From Erythrobacter sp. (GTDB taxonomy: Bacteria; Pseudomonadota; Alphaproteobacteria; Sphingomonadales; Sphingomonadaceae), in assembly GCA_013822695.1 (NCBI GenBank), contig PNKW01000027.1:1-36060 (forward strand): DNA of 36,060 nucleotides. The letters run 5' to 3'. The position numbers and the translations under genes were made by a program. Positions within the stretch are counted from its first letter, which is position 1. Every line of letters begins with the position of its first letter. Positions 6,986 to 14,342 of the stretch are shown here, piece by piece. Under the pieces are notes generated by a model. It did not search any database. It saw only the letters and a list, made by a program, of their open reading frames with translations, and had not been told where the DNA came from.

Positions 6986-8476
6986 TCACCCCGACATCAG
7001 CCGATAGGATAGCGCTTCGGCGATGTGGACGCGGCCGACCGTTTCGGCGTGCGCAAGATCGGCAATTGTGCGCGCCACCCGCAGCATCCTTGTGTAGCCG
7101 CGCGCGGAGAGCCTGAGCTTCTCGGCGGCTTGCAGCAGGAGCTTGCGGCCTGCCTCGTCGGGTGTGGCGTGGCTTTCGAGCAGATCGCCCTCCAGCTCCG
7201 CGTTTGACCGGACGCCGCGCGCCACGGCCCGCTGGCGCGCGGCGGCGACGCGGGCGGCGACCGCCTCGCTGCCCTCGGCGGGCGGGGGGAGGGTCATGTC
7301 CAATGCGCTCACCGCGCCGACATGGACGTGGAGGTCGATGCGATCGAGCAGGGGCCCGGACAGGCGGCTCTGGTAGTCGCCGATGCAGCGCGGATACTTG
7401 TTGCAGTTGCGCGCCGGATCGCCGGCATAGCCGCAGCGGCAGGGGTTCATCGCCGCCACCAGCTGGACGCGTGCGGGGAAGGTGACGTGGGCATTGGCGC
7501 GGGCGACATCGACGCGGCCGGTCTCGAGCGGCTGGCGCAGCGAATCGAGCACCGGGCGCTGGAATTCGGGCAATTCGTCGAGGAACAGCACGCCGAGATG
7601 CGCGAGGCTCACTTCGCCCGGGCGCACCTTCAGCCCGCCGCCGGTGAGCGCGGCCATGCTCGCCGAATGGTGCGGCGCGCGGAACGGCCGCGCGCGGCTG
7701 ATGCGGCCTGCCTCGAGCATCCCGGCGACCGATTGCACCATCGACACCTCGAGCGCCTCGGCGGGGGTGAGGGGCGGGAGAATGCCCGGAAGGCACGAGG
7801 CGAGCAGGCTTTTGCCCGATCCGGGCGGGCCGACCATCATCAGGTTGTGCCCGCCCGCCGCCGCGATCTCGAGCGCGCGCTTGGCGGTCTCCTGCCCCTT
7901 CACCTGCCTGAGGTCATTGCTCCCCGCCGCCTCGGCCACCGCGCCGCGCGCCGGTTCGGGGAGGACAAGGCTCCCCTTCAGATGCCCCAGCAGGCTGGTG
8001 AGATCGCGCGGGGCGAGCACCGGCACCCCGCTCGCCCAGCGCGCTTCGGGGCCTTGTTCTTGCGGGCAGATGAGGCCGCTGCCGACGGTGCTCGCATGGA
8101 GCGCGGCGATCAGCACGCCGGGGCTGGCGACCACCCGGCCATCCAGCGCCAGCTCGCCCACCGCGATCCAGTCGCCCAGCTGCTCGGCATCGGTCACGCC
8201 CATCGTCGCCAGCAGGGCGAGCGCGATCGGCAGGTCGAAATGCGATCCGTCCTTGGGCAGGTCTGCGGGGCTGAGGTTCACCGTGATCCGCTTGGGCGGC
8301 AGCGCGAGGCCGATTGCAGCGAGCGCGGCATAGACCCGCTCGCGGCTCTCGCTCACCGCCTTGTCAGGCAGGCCCACCACGTTGAAGCGCGGCAGGCCCG
8401 GGCCGATATGGCACTGCACCTCGACCTCGCGCGCCTCGAGCCCGAGATAGGCGACCGTTCTCACCAGCGCGACCAT
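6986..8476 (-). CDS. comM: ComM/YifB-family AAA+ ATPase (Mg-chelatase-like)
   Basis: This 496-residue protein is a hexameric AAA+ helicase. In Vibrio cholerae the family member ComM drives branch migration during natural transformation; in other bacteria it is often annotated YifB. The N-terminal ChlI/Lon-like domain (VRTVAYLGLEAREVEVQCHIGPGLPRFNVVGLPD) is followed by the Mg-chelatase ATPase: Walker A GPPGSGKS, Walker B LGVLFLDELPEF, and the Arg/sensor region PLETGRVDVARA. The AMNPCRCGYAGD motif and the C-terminal YTRMLRVARTIADL domain are typical. The ATG at 8476, preceded by gggggttgcc, is preferred over a TTG two codons earlier. An unrelated gene follows after 3 bases. Confidence 0.93.
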   Translation of the reverse strand: MVALVRTVAYLGLEAREVEVQCHIGPGLPRFNVVGLPDKAVSESRERVYAALAAIGLALPPKRITVNLSPADLPKDGSHFDLPIALALLATMGVTDAEQLGDWIAVGELALDGRVVASPGVLIAALHASTVGSGLICPQEQGPEARWASGVPVLAPRDLTSLLGHLKGSLVLPEPARGAVAEAAGSNDLRQVKGQETAKRALEIAAAGGHNLMMVGPPGSGKSLLASCLPGILPPLTPAEALEVSMVQSVAGMLEAGRISRARPFRAPHHSASMAALTGGGLKVRPGEVSLAHLGVLFLDELPEFQRPVLDSLRQPLETGRVDVARANAHVTFPARVQLVAAMNPCRCGYAGDPARNCNKYPRCIGDYQSRLSGPLLDRIDLHVHVGAVSALDMTLPPPAEGSEAVAARVAAARQRAVARGVRSNAELEGDLLESHATPDEAGRKLLLQAAEKLRLSARGYTRMLRVARTIADLAHAETVGRVHIAEALSYRLMSG

Positions 8477-8669
8477 CGGCAACCCCCAATGCTTTTTCGC
8501 CAGACCCCGCGCTGTTTGTGCAGCTATCCGAATGACTTGTCGAGCGAATTGGGCGCGCGCCCCGAAAGGTTAAGTGCCCCTGCACCCGCGCCTCGGCACG
8601 GATGCGAAGGCATTTCTAAAGCATAAATCTTGGCGAATTCGGAAGGCGCGGCAGGCGACAATCGCCGCC

Positions 8670-9677
8670 ATGAATCGCGCCCTTGCCCTGCTTCTGGCTG
8701 CCTTTGCGCTGCTGCTCCCCGGCAGCGGCGCGCTGGCGCAGCAAGGCGCGCGCGTGATCAGCCACGCGAGCTGGGTCGAGGAATGGGATCCGGCCACCGG
8801 CCAATGGGTGCGGGTCGAGGAAAATCCGGCCAATGTTCCCGCCGCCGTCTGGGAGCCCGCGTCCGCCACGGTCACCCGCGCCGGGGCGGTCACCATCACC
8901 GAGACCATTGTCGAGGAACCCCAGCCAGTCCGCTTCATCGCGCAAGGCCCGCGCCTTGCCGCCGGGCGCGCGGGGATCGCCGCCTTCGGGCCGTTCCGGG
9001 TGATCGACGGCAAGCGCGCCGCGCTGGTCGCGCCGACCGATGCCGCATCGCCGCAGGCCTTTGCCGCGATGCTCGCCGCCTTCCCGGAGCTTGAGGTGAT
9101 CGAGTTCGTCGATGCGCCGGGAACCAGCCATGACTTGGCCAACCTGCGCCTCGGCCGCGCGATCCGGGCCGCCGGGCTCGCCACGCATGTCCCGGCGGGC
9201 GGTTCAGCGCGCTCGGGCGCGGTTGAGCTGTTTCTCGCGGGCACCCGCCGCACGGTTGATCCGGGCGCGCTGTTCGCGGTGCATTCGTGGCGCGACGAGC
9301 GCGGCCGCGAGCCCGCCGACTTCGCCCCCGACGCTCCCGAAAACCGCCTCTATCTCGACTATTACGCCGAGATGGGCATGAGCGAGACCCAGGCGCGCGA
9401 TTTCTACGCCATGACCAATTCGGTGCCGCATGCCGGCGCGCTGTGGCTGGAAGGCGGCGAGATGGCGCGCTGGATTGCGCCTGCCAAGCGCAGCATCGAT
9501 ACTGATGTGGCGGGTGCGATCCGCTTTGCGCTCGCCCGTGCGGGCGCGACCCTTGGCGCGGCGCTGCGGGGGCCGTTGCGGCTCCCCGAAGCCGAATCCG
9601 TCCCGCTATCCGCGCCCCGGCTGGCCTATGCCATGCAGGGTGCGGCTCTGCTTGACTCAGGCCTCTCTTTCCCATAA
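8670..9677 (+). CDS. secreted ClpP/crotonase-fold protein
   Basis: This 335-residue protein has a clear signal peptide (residues 1-24, [23 protein letters not shown], then QQ). The segment [24 protein letters not shown], then [38 protein letters not shown], follows the ClpP/crotonase pattern of predicted periplasmic proteins. In those the text is PGGSVDEGLALA...ASACFLAF LAGxRR...GVHS. The Ser (ARSGAV) and His (AVHSW) positions are kept, but the usual PGG oxyanion motif reads APGT and the Cys pair around the Ser is lost. It may be an active serine hydrolase or a degenerate copy. No strong ribosome-binding site is visible. The rpmH promoter overlaps its 3' end. The 193 bases upstream, shared with comM, show nothing I can call. 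Confidence 0.68.
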   Translation: MNRALALLLAAFALLLPGSGALAQQGARVISHASWVEEWDPATGQWVRVEENPANVPAAVWEPASATVTRAGAVTITETIVEEPQPVRFIAQGPRLAAGRAGIAAFGPFRVIDGKRAALVAPTDAASPQAFAAMLAAFPELEVIEFVDAPGTSHDLANLRLGRAIRAAGLATHVPAGGSARSGAVELFLAGTRRTVDPGALFAVHSWRDERGREPADFAPDAPENRLYLDYYAEMGMSETQARDFYAMTNSVPHAGALWLEGGEMARWIAPAKRSIDTDVAGAIRFALARAGATLGAALRGPLRLPEAESVPLSAPRLAYAMQGAALLDSGLSFP

Positions 9678-9680
9678 CGG
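9652..9680 (+). promoter_or_regulatory. candidate sigma70-type promoter of rpmH
   Basis: TTGACT at 9652-9657 is followed after 17 bases by TAACGG at 9675-9680, matching the rpmJ promoter layout base for base in the key hexamers apart from the last base of the -35. It overlaps the end of the preceding secreted-protein gene, whose stop codon is at 9675-9677. This would leave a leader of about 65 bases before rpmH. Confidence 0.5.
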
Positions 9681-9751
9681 CCCGCGTCTGTTTACGGCTC
9701 GCGTTCGTCGCGGGCCCCGGCGTGTGTGCCGGTCAGCTTTTCGAGGATGAT

Positions 9752-9886
9752 ATGAAGCGTACCTTCCAGCCCAGCAATCTCGTGCGCGCCCGTCGTCACG
9801 GCTTCTTCGCCCGCAAGGCCACCCCGGGCGGCCAGAAGGTCCTGCGCGCTCGCCGCGCCCGCGGCCGCAAGAAGCTCTGCGCGTAA
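9752..9886 (+). CDS. rpmH: 50S ribosomal protein L34 (bL34)
   Basis: This is the 44-residue basic ribosomal protein L34, with the invariant start [18 protein letters not shown] and the end [11 protein letters not shown]. It is the first gene of the conserved rpmH-rnpA-yidD-yidC-engB block, often found near the replication origin. A ribosome-binding site cgaggatgat precedes the ATG (GAGG, 5-6 bases away). Unlike the compact arrangement in many bacteria, 244 bases separate it from rnpA. That gap holds a strong terminator-like hairpin and several other palindromes. Confidence 0.96.
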   Translation: MKRTFQPSNLVRARRHGFFARKATPGGQKVLRARRARGRKKLCA

Positions 9887-9896
9887 CCTGTTTTCC

Positions 9897-10104
9897 GCAG
9901 CCCGTCCGGGCTGCGAAATCCTCGCTCACGGGGGCTGAAGCCCCCGTCGCTACGGGCGCGCGTTCGCGCTTGCGGGCTCCCTTCGGGAGCCCGTTTGCTT
10001 TTGCGGCATCGCTGGATAGAACGTATCGAGCCGCGTCAGCGGTTCGCAAGGCCAAATGGCCGCCGCGGCTAATGCCGCGAAAGCCAAGGCGGACGGACGT
10101 CCGC
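9897..10104 (+). repeat. string of eight short hairpins between rpmH and rnpA
   Basis: The gap contains eight inverted repeats in a row, each with its own sequence. (1) 9897-9914, 7 pairs, loop gtcc. (2) 9928-9947, 8 pairs, loop tgaa. (3) 9956-9969, 5 pairs, loop cgtt. (4) 9973-9993, 9 pairs, loop ttc. (5) 10029-10044, 6 pairs with one G-T wobble, loop gtca. (6) 10050-10061, GGCC/GGCC, loop aaat. (7) 10064-10079, 6 pairs, loop taat. (8) 10089-10104, 6 pairs, loop ggac. Stem sequences differ while loop size stays at 3-4 bases. The part 9897-9960 resembles the element at 1873-1971 and carries the same ATCCTCG word (9919-9925 area) between stems. Confidence 0.6.
9973..10002 (+). terminator. intrinsic terminator after rpmH
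   Basis: Perfect 9-pair stem CGGGCTCCC/GGGAGCCCG with a ttc loop, followed by tttgctttt. It lies 86 bases after the rpmH stop and 129 bases before rnpA. If active, it would uncouple the abundant rpmH message from rnpA, leaving rnpA to read-through or to its own promoter. Confidence 0.65.
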
Positions 10105-10130
10105 CGCCCGGCGTTTGAGGGCGTAAACAA

Positions 10131-10520
10131 ATGATTCTCTCCGTCCTCACCAAGCGCGCCGATTTCCTTGCGGCGAATTCCGGCACCCGGAACGCGCGCG
10201 CCGGGTTTGTGCTGTTGACCCGTCCGAATGATGGCGCGGGGATGCGGTTCGGGATTACCGTCACCAAGAAGATCGGCAATGCGGTGGTGCGCAACCGCAT
10301 GAAGCGGCGGTTCCGCGAGCTGCTGCGCGCGGCGCTGCCCACGAGCGGCCTGCCCGATCACGACCACGTGCTGATCGGCCGCGCGGGCGGGGTCGAGCGG
10401 GACTTTCATCTGATGGCCGATGAACTCGCCAAGGCGCTGGAGCGGGCGCGCGAAGGACGCGGTGATCCTTCGGGCGGTCGGCGTCCGCGCAAGGGCAATC
10501 GCGGGGGGAGCCGCAAATGA
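10131..10520 (+). CDS. rnpA: ribonuclease P protein component
   Basis: This is the protein subunit of RNase P, 129 residues, which binds the catalytic RNA and helps cut the 5' leader from pre-tRNA. The family signature is clear: start LTKRADFLAANSG, central RFGITVTKKIGNAVVRNRMKRRFRELLR (the basic RNR motif), and VLIGRAG. The C-terminus is longer than usual and very basic (GRGDPSGGRRPRKGNRGGSRK), and low-complexity. The stop codon overlaps the yidD start (ATGA at 10517-10520), so the two are translationally coupled. There is no clear ribosome-binding site before 10131; the start is chosen on homology. Confidence 0.94.
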   Translation: MILSVLTKRADFLAANSGTRNARAGFVLLTRPNDGAGMRFGITVTKKIGNAVVRNRMKRRFRELLRAALPTSGLPDHDHVLIGRAGGVERDFHLMADELAKALERAREGRGDPSGGRRPRKGNRGGSRK

Positions 10521-10726
10521 AGCAGATCCTTATCCTCATCGCGCGCGGCTGGCAGCTTGGCCCATCGCGCATCCTGCCGCCCTCGTGCCGTTACTATCCG
10601 TCTTGCAGCCAATATGCGATCGAGGCGCTGGGCAAATACGGCGCACTCAAGGGTGGATGGATGGCCTTCAAGCGGCTAATGCGCTGCCACCCTTGGGGCG
10701 GGCATGGCCACGATCCTGTTCCCTGA
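10517..10726 (+). CDS. yidD: membrane protein insertion efficiency factor YidD
   Basis: This small protein of 69 residues acts with YidC in membrane protein insertion. It carries the family motif in full: LIARGWQLGPSRILPPSCRYYPSCSQYAIEAL, with the invariant Cys pair (CRYYPSCS), then GGWMAFKRLMRCHPWGGHGHDPVP. It overlaps rnpA by 4 bases and is followed, after about 85 bases, by yidC. It is probably a peripheral inner-membrane protein with an amphipathic N-terminal helix. Confidence 0.95.
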   Translation: MKQILILIARGWQLGPSRILPPSCRYYPSCSQYAIEALGKYGALKGGWMAFKRLMRCHPWGGHGHDPVP

Positions 10727-10810
10727 GGGCCGAATCCTCCGGGGGTCTGGAAACGGGACCGCCTTACCCCCATAATACACCTACTCATCGCTTTCATGCG
10801 GGGCTTACAC

Positions 10811-12622
10811 TTGGACAATCGCAATCTTCTGCTCGCTGTCGTGCTTTCGGGCCTGCTGATCCTGGGGTGGGATATCGGCCTGCGCTATTTCTATCCCGAA
10901 GCGTCAATGTCCGCGCAGACCAGCCAGACAGCTGCGGCCACCGCTGCCAAGGGCACCGCGACGGCCAAAGGTGCAGGCGGCCTCGGCGCCGAAGCCGCCG
11001 CGCGCAAGGTCAATCTCAAGACCGCGCTTGCAGGCGGCAACCGTGTGGTGATCGACACCCCGCGCCTTTCGGGCTCGATCAACCTCGCCGGCGCGCGGAT
11101 CGATGACATCACGCTGAAGAATTACCGCGAGACGGTGAAGAAGGATTCGGGCCCCGTCCGCCTCTTCGCGCCCGAGGGCACGACCGCGCAGTATTTCGCC
11201 CAGTTCGGCTTTGTCGTGAACGGCAACCGCCAGGACCCGAACCTGCTGTGGCAGGCCGACGGCACGAAGCTGACCCTGACCACGCCCGTGACCCTCACCC
11301 GCACCGAGGCGGACGGGGTCACCTACCGCATCAAGTTTGCGGTCGATGCCAATTACATGATCACCGCCAGCCAATCGGTCAGCAATGCCGGCGCGGTGCC
11401 GGCCGTGATCCAACCCTTCGCGCTGATCAAGCGCACCAGTGCGAATGCGACGATCGACCAGTTCGCCTCGCACTCGGGCGCGGTCGGCGTGTTCAACGAT
11501 AGGCTCTACGATCCCCACTCCTATGCCGAGCTCGAGGAGATCTTCGCACCCCTGCGCAAGCAGTTCGAGGACGGCCAGATTTCCGAGATCCCCTCCGAGA
11601 TCCCCTCCGACAAGCCCGAGGGCGCGCCCGACTGGCTCGGCTTCACCGACCAGTACTGGCTCTCCGCGCTGGTCCCCGGAGACGGAAAGGGCAACGTCAA
11701 GGTCGACGATGCGGGCTTCCGCAGCCTCGGCAGCCAGCTCTACCGCACCGATCTCATCTATAGCCCCACCACCGTGCCCGCCGGCGGCAGTCTGGCGCAG
11801 GAGACGCGGCTTTACGCCGGGGCCAAGGACAGCCAGATCCTCGACCGCTACGAGGAAGGCGGGATCACCAATTTCGGCCTCGCGATCAGCTGGGGCTGGT
11901 TTGCCATTGTCGAAAGGCCGATCCTGTGGCTTCTGCGCACGCTCAATGGCGTGGTCGGCAATTTCGGCCTCGCGATCATCCTCCTCACGCTCATCATCCG
12001 CGGACTGATGTTCCCGATCGCGCAGAAGGGCTTTGCCTCCATGGCGGCGATGAAGGCCGTGCAGCCGAAGATGAAGGAGATTCAGGAGCGTTTCGCCGAC
12101 GACAAGCAGCGCCAGCAGCAGGAGATCATGAAGCTCTACAAGGACGAGAAGGTGAACCCCTTGTCCGGCTGTCTGCCGATGCTGATCCAGATCCCGGTAT
12201 TCTTCGCGCTCTACAAGGTGCTGGTCCTCGCAATCGAGATGCGGCACGAGCCGTTCTACCTGTGGATCAGGGACCTTTCCGCGCCTGATCCGGCGCACAT
12301 CCTCAACCTGTTCGGCCTGCTGCCTTTCTCCATCCCCGAGGCGAGCTTCCTTGCCATCGGGCCGCTCGCGGTCTTGCTGGGGATCACCATGTGGCTGACC
12401 TTCAAGCTCAATCCGGCGGCGATGGACCCGGTGCAGAAGCAGATGTTTGCGATCATGCCGTGGATGATGATGTTCGTGATGGCGCCGTTCGCCGCGGGTC
12501 TGCTGCTGTACTGGGTGACCTCGAACATCCTCACAGTTGCCCAGCAGAGCTATCTCTACTCGAAGCATCCGCAGCTGAAGGCGGCGACGGCGGCCGAGAA
12601 GGCGAAAGCGGCGAAGGGTTAG
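10811..12622 (+). CDS. yidC: membrane protein insertase YidC
   Basis: This 603-residue inner-membrane insertase (YidC/Oxa1/Alb3) is the Gram-negative long form. It has an N-terminal transmembrane helix (NLLLAVVLSGLLILGW), an Ala/Thr-rich linker and a large periplasmic domain (about residues 60-340). The conserved insertase core of five helices starts at about residue 370 (NFGLAIILLTLIIRGLMFP, with the conserved hydrophilic-groove Arg). It ends with a basic tail (AATAAEKAKAAKG). NPLSGCLPMLIQIPVFFALYKVL is the family hallmark. I chose the TTG at 10811 (LDNRNLLLA, where the family normally begins MDN-RN) with gcgggg 7-8 bases upstream. The ATG at 10796 adds five residues and has no ribosome-binding site. 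Confidence 0.95.
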   Translation: MDNRNLLLAVVLSGLLILGWDIGLRYFYPEASMSAQTSQTAAATAAKGTATAKGAGGLGAEAAARKVNLKTALAGGNRVVIDTPRLSGSINLAGARIDDITLKNYRETVKKDSGPVRLFAPEGTTAQYFAQFGFVVNGNRQDPNLLWQADGTKLTLTTPVTLTRTEADGVTYRIKFAVDANYMITASQSVSNAGAVPAVIQPFALIKRTSANATIDQFASHSGAVGVFNDRLYDPHSYAELEEIFAPLRKQFEDGQISEIPSEIPSDKPEGAPDWLGFTDQYWLSALVPGDGKGNVKVDDAGFRSLGSQLYRTDLIYSPTTVPAGGSLAQETRLYAGAKDSQILDRYEEGGITNFGLAISWGWFAIVERPILWLLRTLNGVVGNFGLAIILLTLIIRGLMFPIAQKGFASMAAMKAVQPKMKEIQERFADDKQRQQQEIMKLYKDEKVNPLSGCLPMLIQIPVFFALYKVLVLAIEMRHEPFYLWIRDLSAPDPAHILNLFGLLPFSIPEASFLAIGPLAVLLGITMWLTFKLNPAAMDPVQKQMFAIMPWMMMFVMAPFAAGLLLYWVTSNILTVAQQSYLYSKHPQLKAATAAEKAKAAKG

Positions 12623-12630
12623 GGGCTGGC

Positions 12631-13311
12631 GTGGACGATCCCCAACTTCAGGCGGCCCGCGAAGAAGCGGCCTCGCGGCTCTTTTCCGGGCCGGTCGATT
12701 TCCTGCGCTCGGCCCCACAGCTGCAATTCCTGCCCGAACCGGTGGTGCCCGAAATCGCCTTCTGCGGACGCTCGAACGTGGGCAAGTCCTCGCTGCTCAA
12801 CGCGCTGACGGGGAGGAAGGCCATCGCCCGCGCCTCCGTCACGCCGGGGCGCACGCAGGAACTGAACTTCTTCGACGTCGGGCGGCCCGAGGAAGAGGGC
12901 GCACTGCCGCTGTTCCGGCTGGTCGACATGCCCGGCTACGGCTTTGCCAAGGCGCCGGTGAAGGTGGTCGAGAAGTGGAAGGCGCTGGTCAATTCCTTCC
13001 TGCGCGGGCGGCAGGTCTTGTCCCGCACGCTGGTCCTGGTCGACAGCCGCCACGGGTTGAAGGAGGTCGACCGCGAGATGATGGCGATGCTCGACAAGGC
13101 CGCCGCCTCCTACCGTATCGTCCTCACCAAGACCGACAAGATCAAGGCGAGCGAGCTGGCGATGGTGGCCGAAAAGACCGCCGCCGAGGCCAAAAAGCAC
13201 GTCGCCGCCCACCCCGAAATTCACCTCACCAGCTCCGAGAAGGGCATGGGCATCGAGCGCCTGCGCGCCGCGGTGGTCGCCGATGCGCTGGGTGAGGGGT
13301 GGATGGGCTGA
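12631..13311 (+). CDS. engB: ribosome biogenesis GTP-binding protein EngB/YsxC/YihA
   Basis: This 226-residue GTPase is needed for late assembly of the 50S subunit. The P-loop GRSNVGKSS is at residues 46-54. The switch region has TPGRTQELNFF, G3 is DMPGYG, G4 is TKTD, and a G5-like SSEKGMG is present, all as in the family. It begins at a GTG (12631) with AGGGG 6 bases before it. The frame is open further upstream, but that part lies inside yidC and is not homologous. The gene is 8 bases after the yidC stop, so it belongs to the same transcription unit. Confidence 0.95.
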   Translation: MDDPQLQAAREEAASRLFSGPVDFLRSAPQLQFLPEPVVPEIAFCGRSNVGKSSLLNALTGRKAIARASVTPGRTQELNFFDVGRPEEEGALPLFRLVDMPGYGFAKAPVKVVEKWKALVNSFLRGRQVLSRTLVLVDSRHGLKEVDREMMAMLDKAAASYRIVLTKTDKIKASELAMVAEKTAAEAKKHVAAHPEIHLTSSEKGMGIERLRAAVVADALGEGWMG

Positions 13312-13328
13312 AGCCCGAGGCGGCAGCG

Positions 13329-13577
13329 ATGCTCGACCTTTTCCTTCGCCTCGACCGGATCATCCTCGCCTTCATCTGCGCAGGCGTGTTCTGGTTCCTT
13401 GCGGCGATGGTGCACTACGGCGCCGGGGAATTCACCTCGCTCGAGGCCCACATGGTCCACGCTGCGCTCGAAACGTTGATCGTCGGGCCCTTCGGCCGGG
13501 TGGGCGGGACGATCTTTCTGGTGCTGCTCGGCCTGATCGCGGGCGCTGTCGTTCTGATGCGGCAGCCGCGAGCCTGA
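13329..13577 (+). CDS. small two-helix membrane protein, unknown
   Basis: I do not recognise a family for this 82-residue protein. It has two hydrophobic segments (about residues 10-28, IILAFICAGVFWFLAAMVHY, and about 60-77, GTIFLVLLGLIAGAVVL), with a short loop rich in His/Glu between them (TSLEAHMVHAALETL). The ATG at 13329 has GAGG 8 bases upstream. An in-frame GTG at 13299 would overlap the engB end but lacks suitable spacing. It is 17 bases after engB and may be the last gene of that operon. It converges with the nuclease gene, leaving a 4-base gap. Confidence 0.6.
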   Translation: MLDLFLRLDRIILAFICAGVFWFLAAMVHYGAGEFTSLEAHMVHAALETLIVGPFGRVGGTIFLVLLGLIAGAVVLMRQPRA

Positions 13578-13581
13578 CGCG

Positions 13582-14307
13582 CTACTCCTTCGACCGCCTG
13601 AAGCCCGCCGCCATCGCCTCGCTCTCGGTGCAGAACAGCGCCTCGGGGCGTGTCCCGTCGTAATACTTCTGGCCAGGCAGGTGGTAGATGTAGTCGCCGT
13701 AGCGACTGTGGTTGCCCTTGATCGCGCAGCCGAAGGCGTTGGTGTAGCGCCGCTCGCGCGCCGGGCGCTGGGGGGCGGCGCGGACCGGGCTTTCGTCGGA
13801 CGCAGCGCGCGCCAGCTGCGGCGCGGCCTGAGGGTTGGCGGCGCGCCAGGCGGCCGGTTCCTCGAATTCGCCCGCCCACATCCCGAACTGCAACTGCCGC
13901 GCCAGATCGCGCGCTTCGCCATATTCGGACGGCGCATCCTCCCCGAAAGGAACCGCAAGGCCCCGGCGCACCATCTCGTGGCCGAGATCGAACAGCGCAT
14001 TGCGGCAGGTCGCGAGCGTGCGTCCATAGCGGTCGGTCCCTTGCGCGAAGCATTCAAGTGGTCCGGCCGCGAGAATCTCATGCAGCGCTGCTGCCGCCTC
14101 CCTGCCGCAATCCCACGCCGTGCCATCGCGCCGGCATTGCTGCGCGCTTTCGGGCGCGTCGATGCCGAGCAGACGGATGCGGGTGCCGGTCATGTCGATG
14201 GTGTCGCCGTCGATGACCTCGGCGGGGCCTGCGAGGACATTGGCAGCAGCGGGCGGGCTCGCCAGAGTGGCAAGGCCGAGGGCGAGGCTGATCAGGGGCT
14301 TGCGCAT
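13582..14307 (-). CDS. secreted thermonuclease (SNase) family protein with C-terminal sunset-like domain
   Basis: This 241-residue protein has a signal peptide (residues 1-22, ending PPAAA). It carries a staphylococcal-nuclease domain (about 24-150): EVIDGDTIDMTGTRIRLLGIDAPES with the expected Ca-binding Asp residues (33, 35, 50), Arg45 and Glu53, and the second Arg in DRYGRTLATC (Arg96). All catalytic positions of the family are present. A spacer leads to a C-terminal segment of about 45 residues (CAIKGNHSRYGDYIYHLPGQ, YYDGTRPEALFCTESEAMAAG). This resembles the sunset domain found in secreted nucleases, with two Cys that may bind metal or form a disulfide. It lies 35 bases after DUF11 gene E on the same strand, so it might be read through from that locus. 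Confidence 0.88.
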   Translation of the reverse strand: MRKPLISLALGLATLASPPAAANVLAGPAEVIDGDTIDMTGTRIRLLGIDAPESAQQCRRDGTAWDCGREAAAALHEILAAGPLECFAQGTDRYGRTLATCRNALFDLGHEMVRRGLAVPFGEDAPSEYGEARDLARQLQFGMWAGEFEEPAAWRAANPQAAPQLARAASDESPVRAAPQRPARERRYTNAFGCAIKGNHSRYGDYIYHLPGQKYYDGTRPEALFCTESEAMAAGFRRSKE

Positions 14308-14342
14308 GGAACCAGCCTAGCGCGGGCTGGGTTAAGGCAGTG

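Noticed and set aside
9897..10104. CRISPR array
   Set aside because: The palindromes differ in sequence and there are no equal spacers or cas genes.
12391..12630. Longer engB reading frame starting inside yidC
   Set aside because: The added 80 codons overlap yidC and are not EngB-like. The GTG at 12631 with AGGGG upstream fits the family start.
14312..14330. Hairpin between gene E and the nuclease gene as a terminator
   Set aside because: Only six pairs, with no T-run on either strand.
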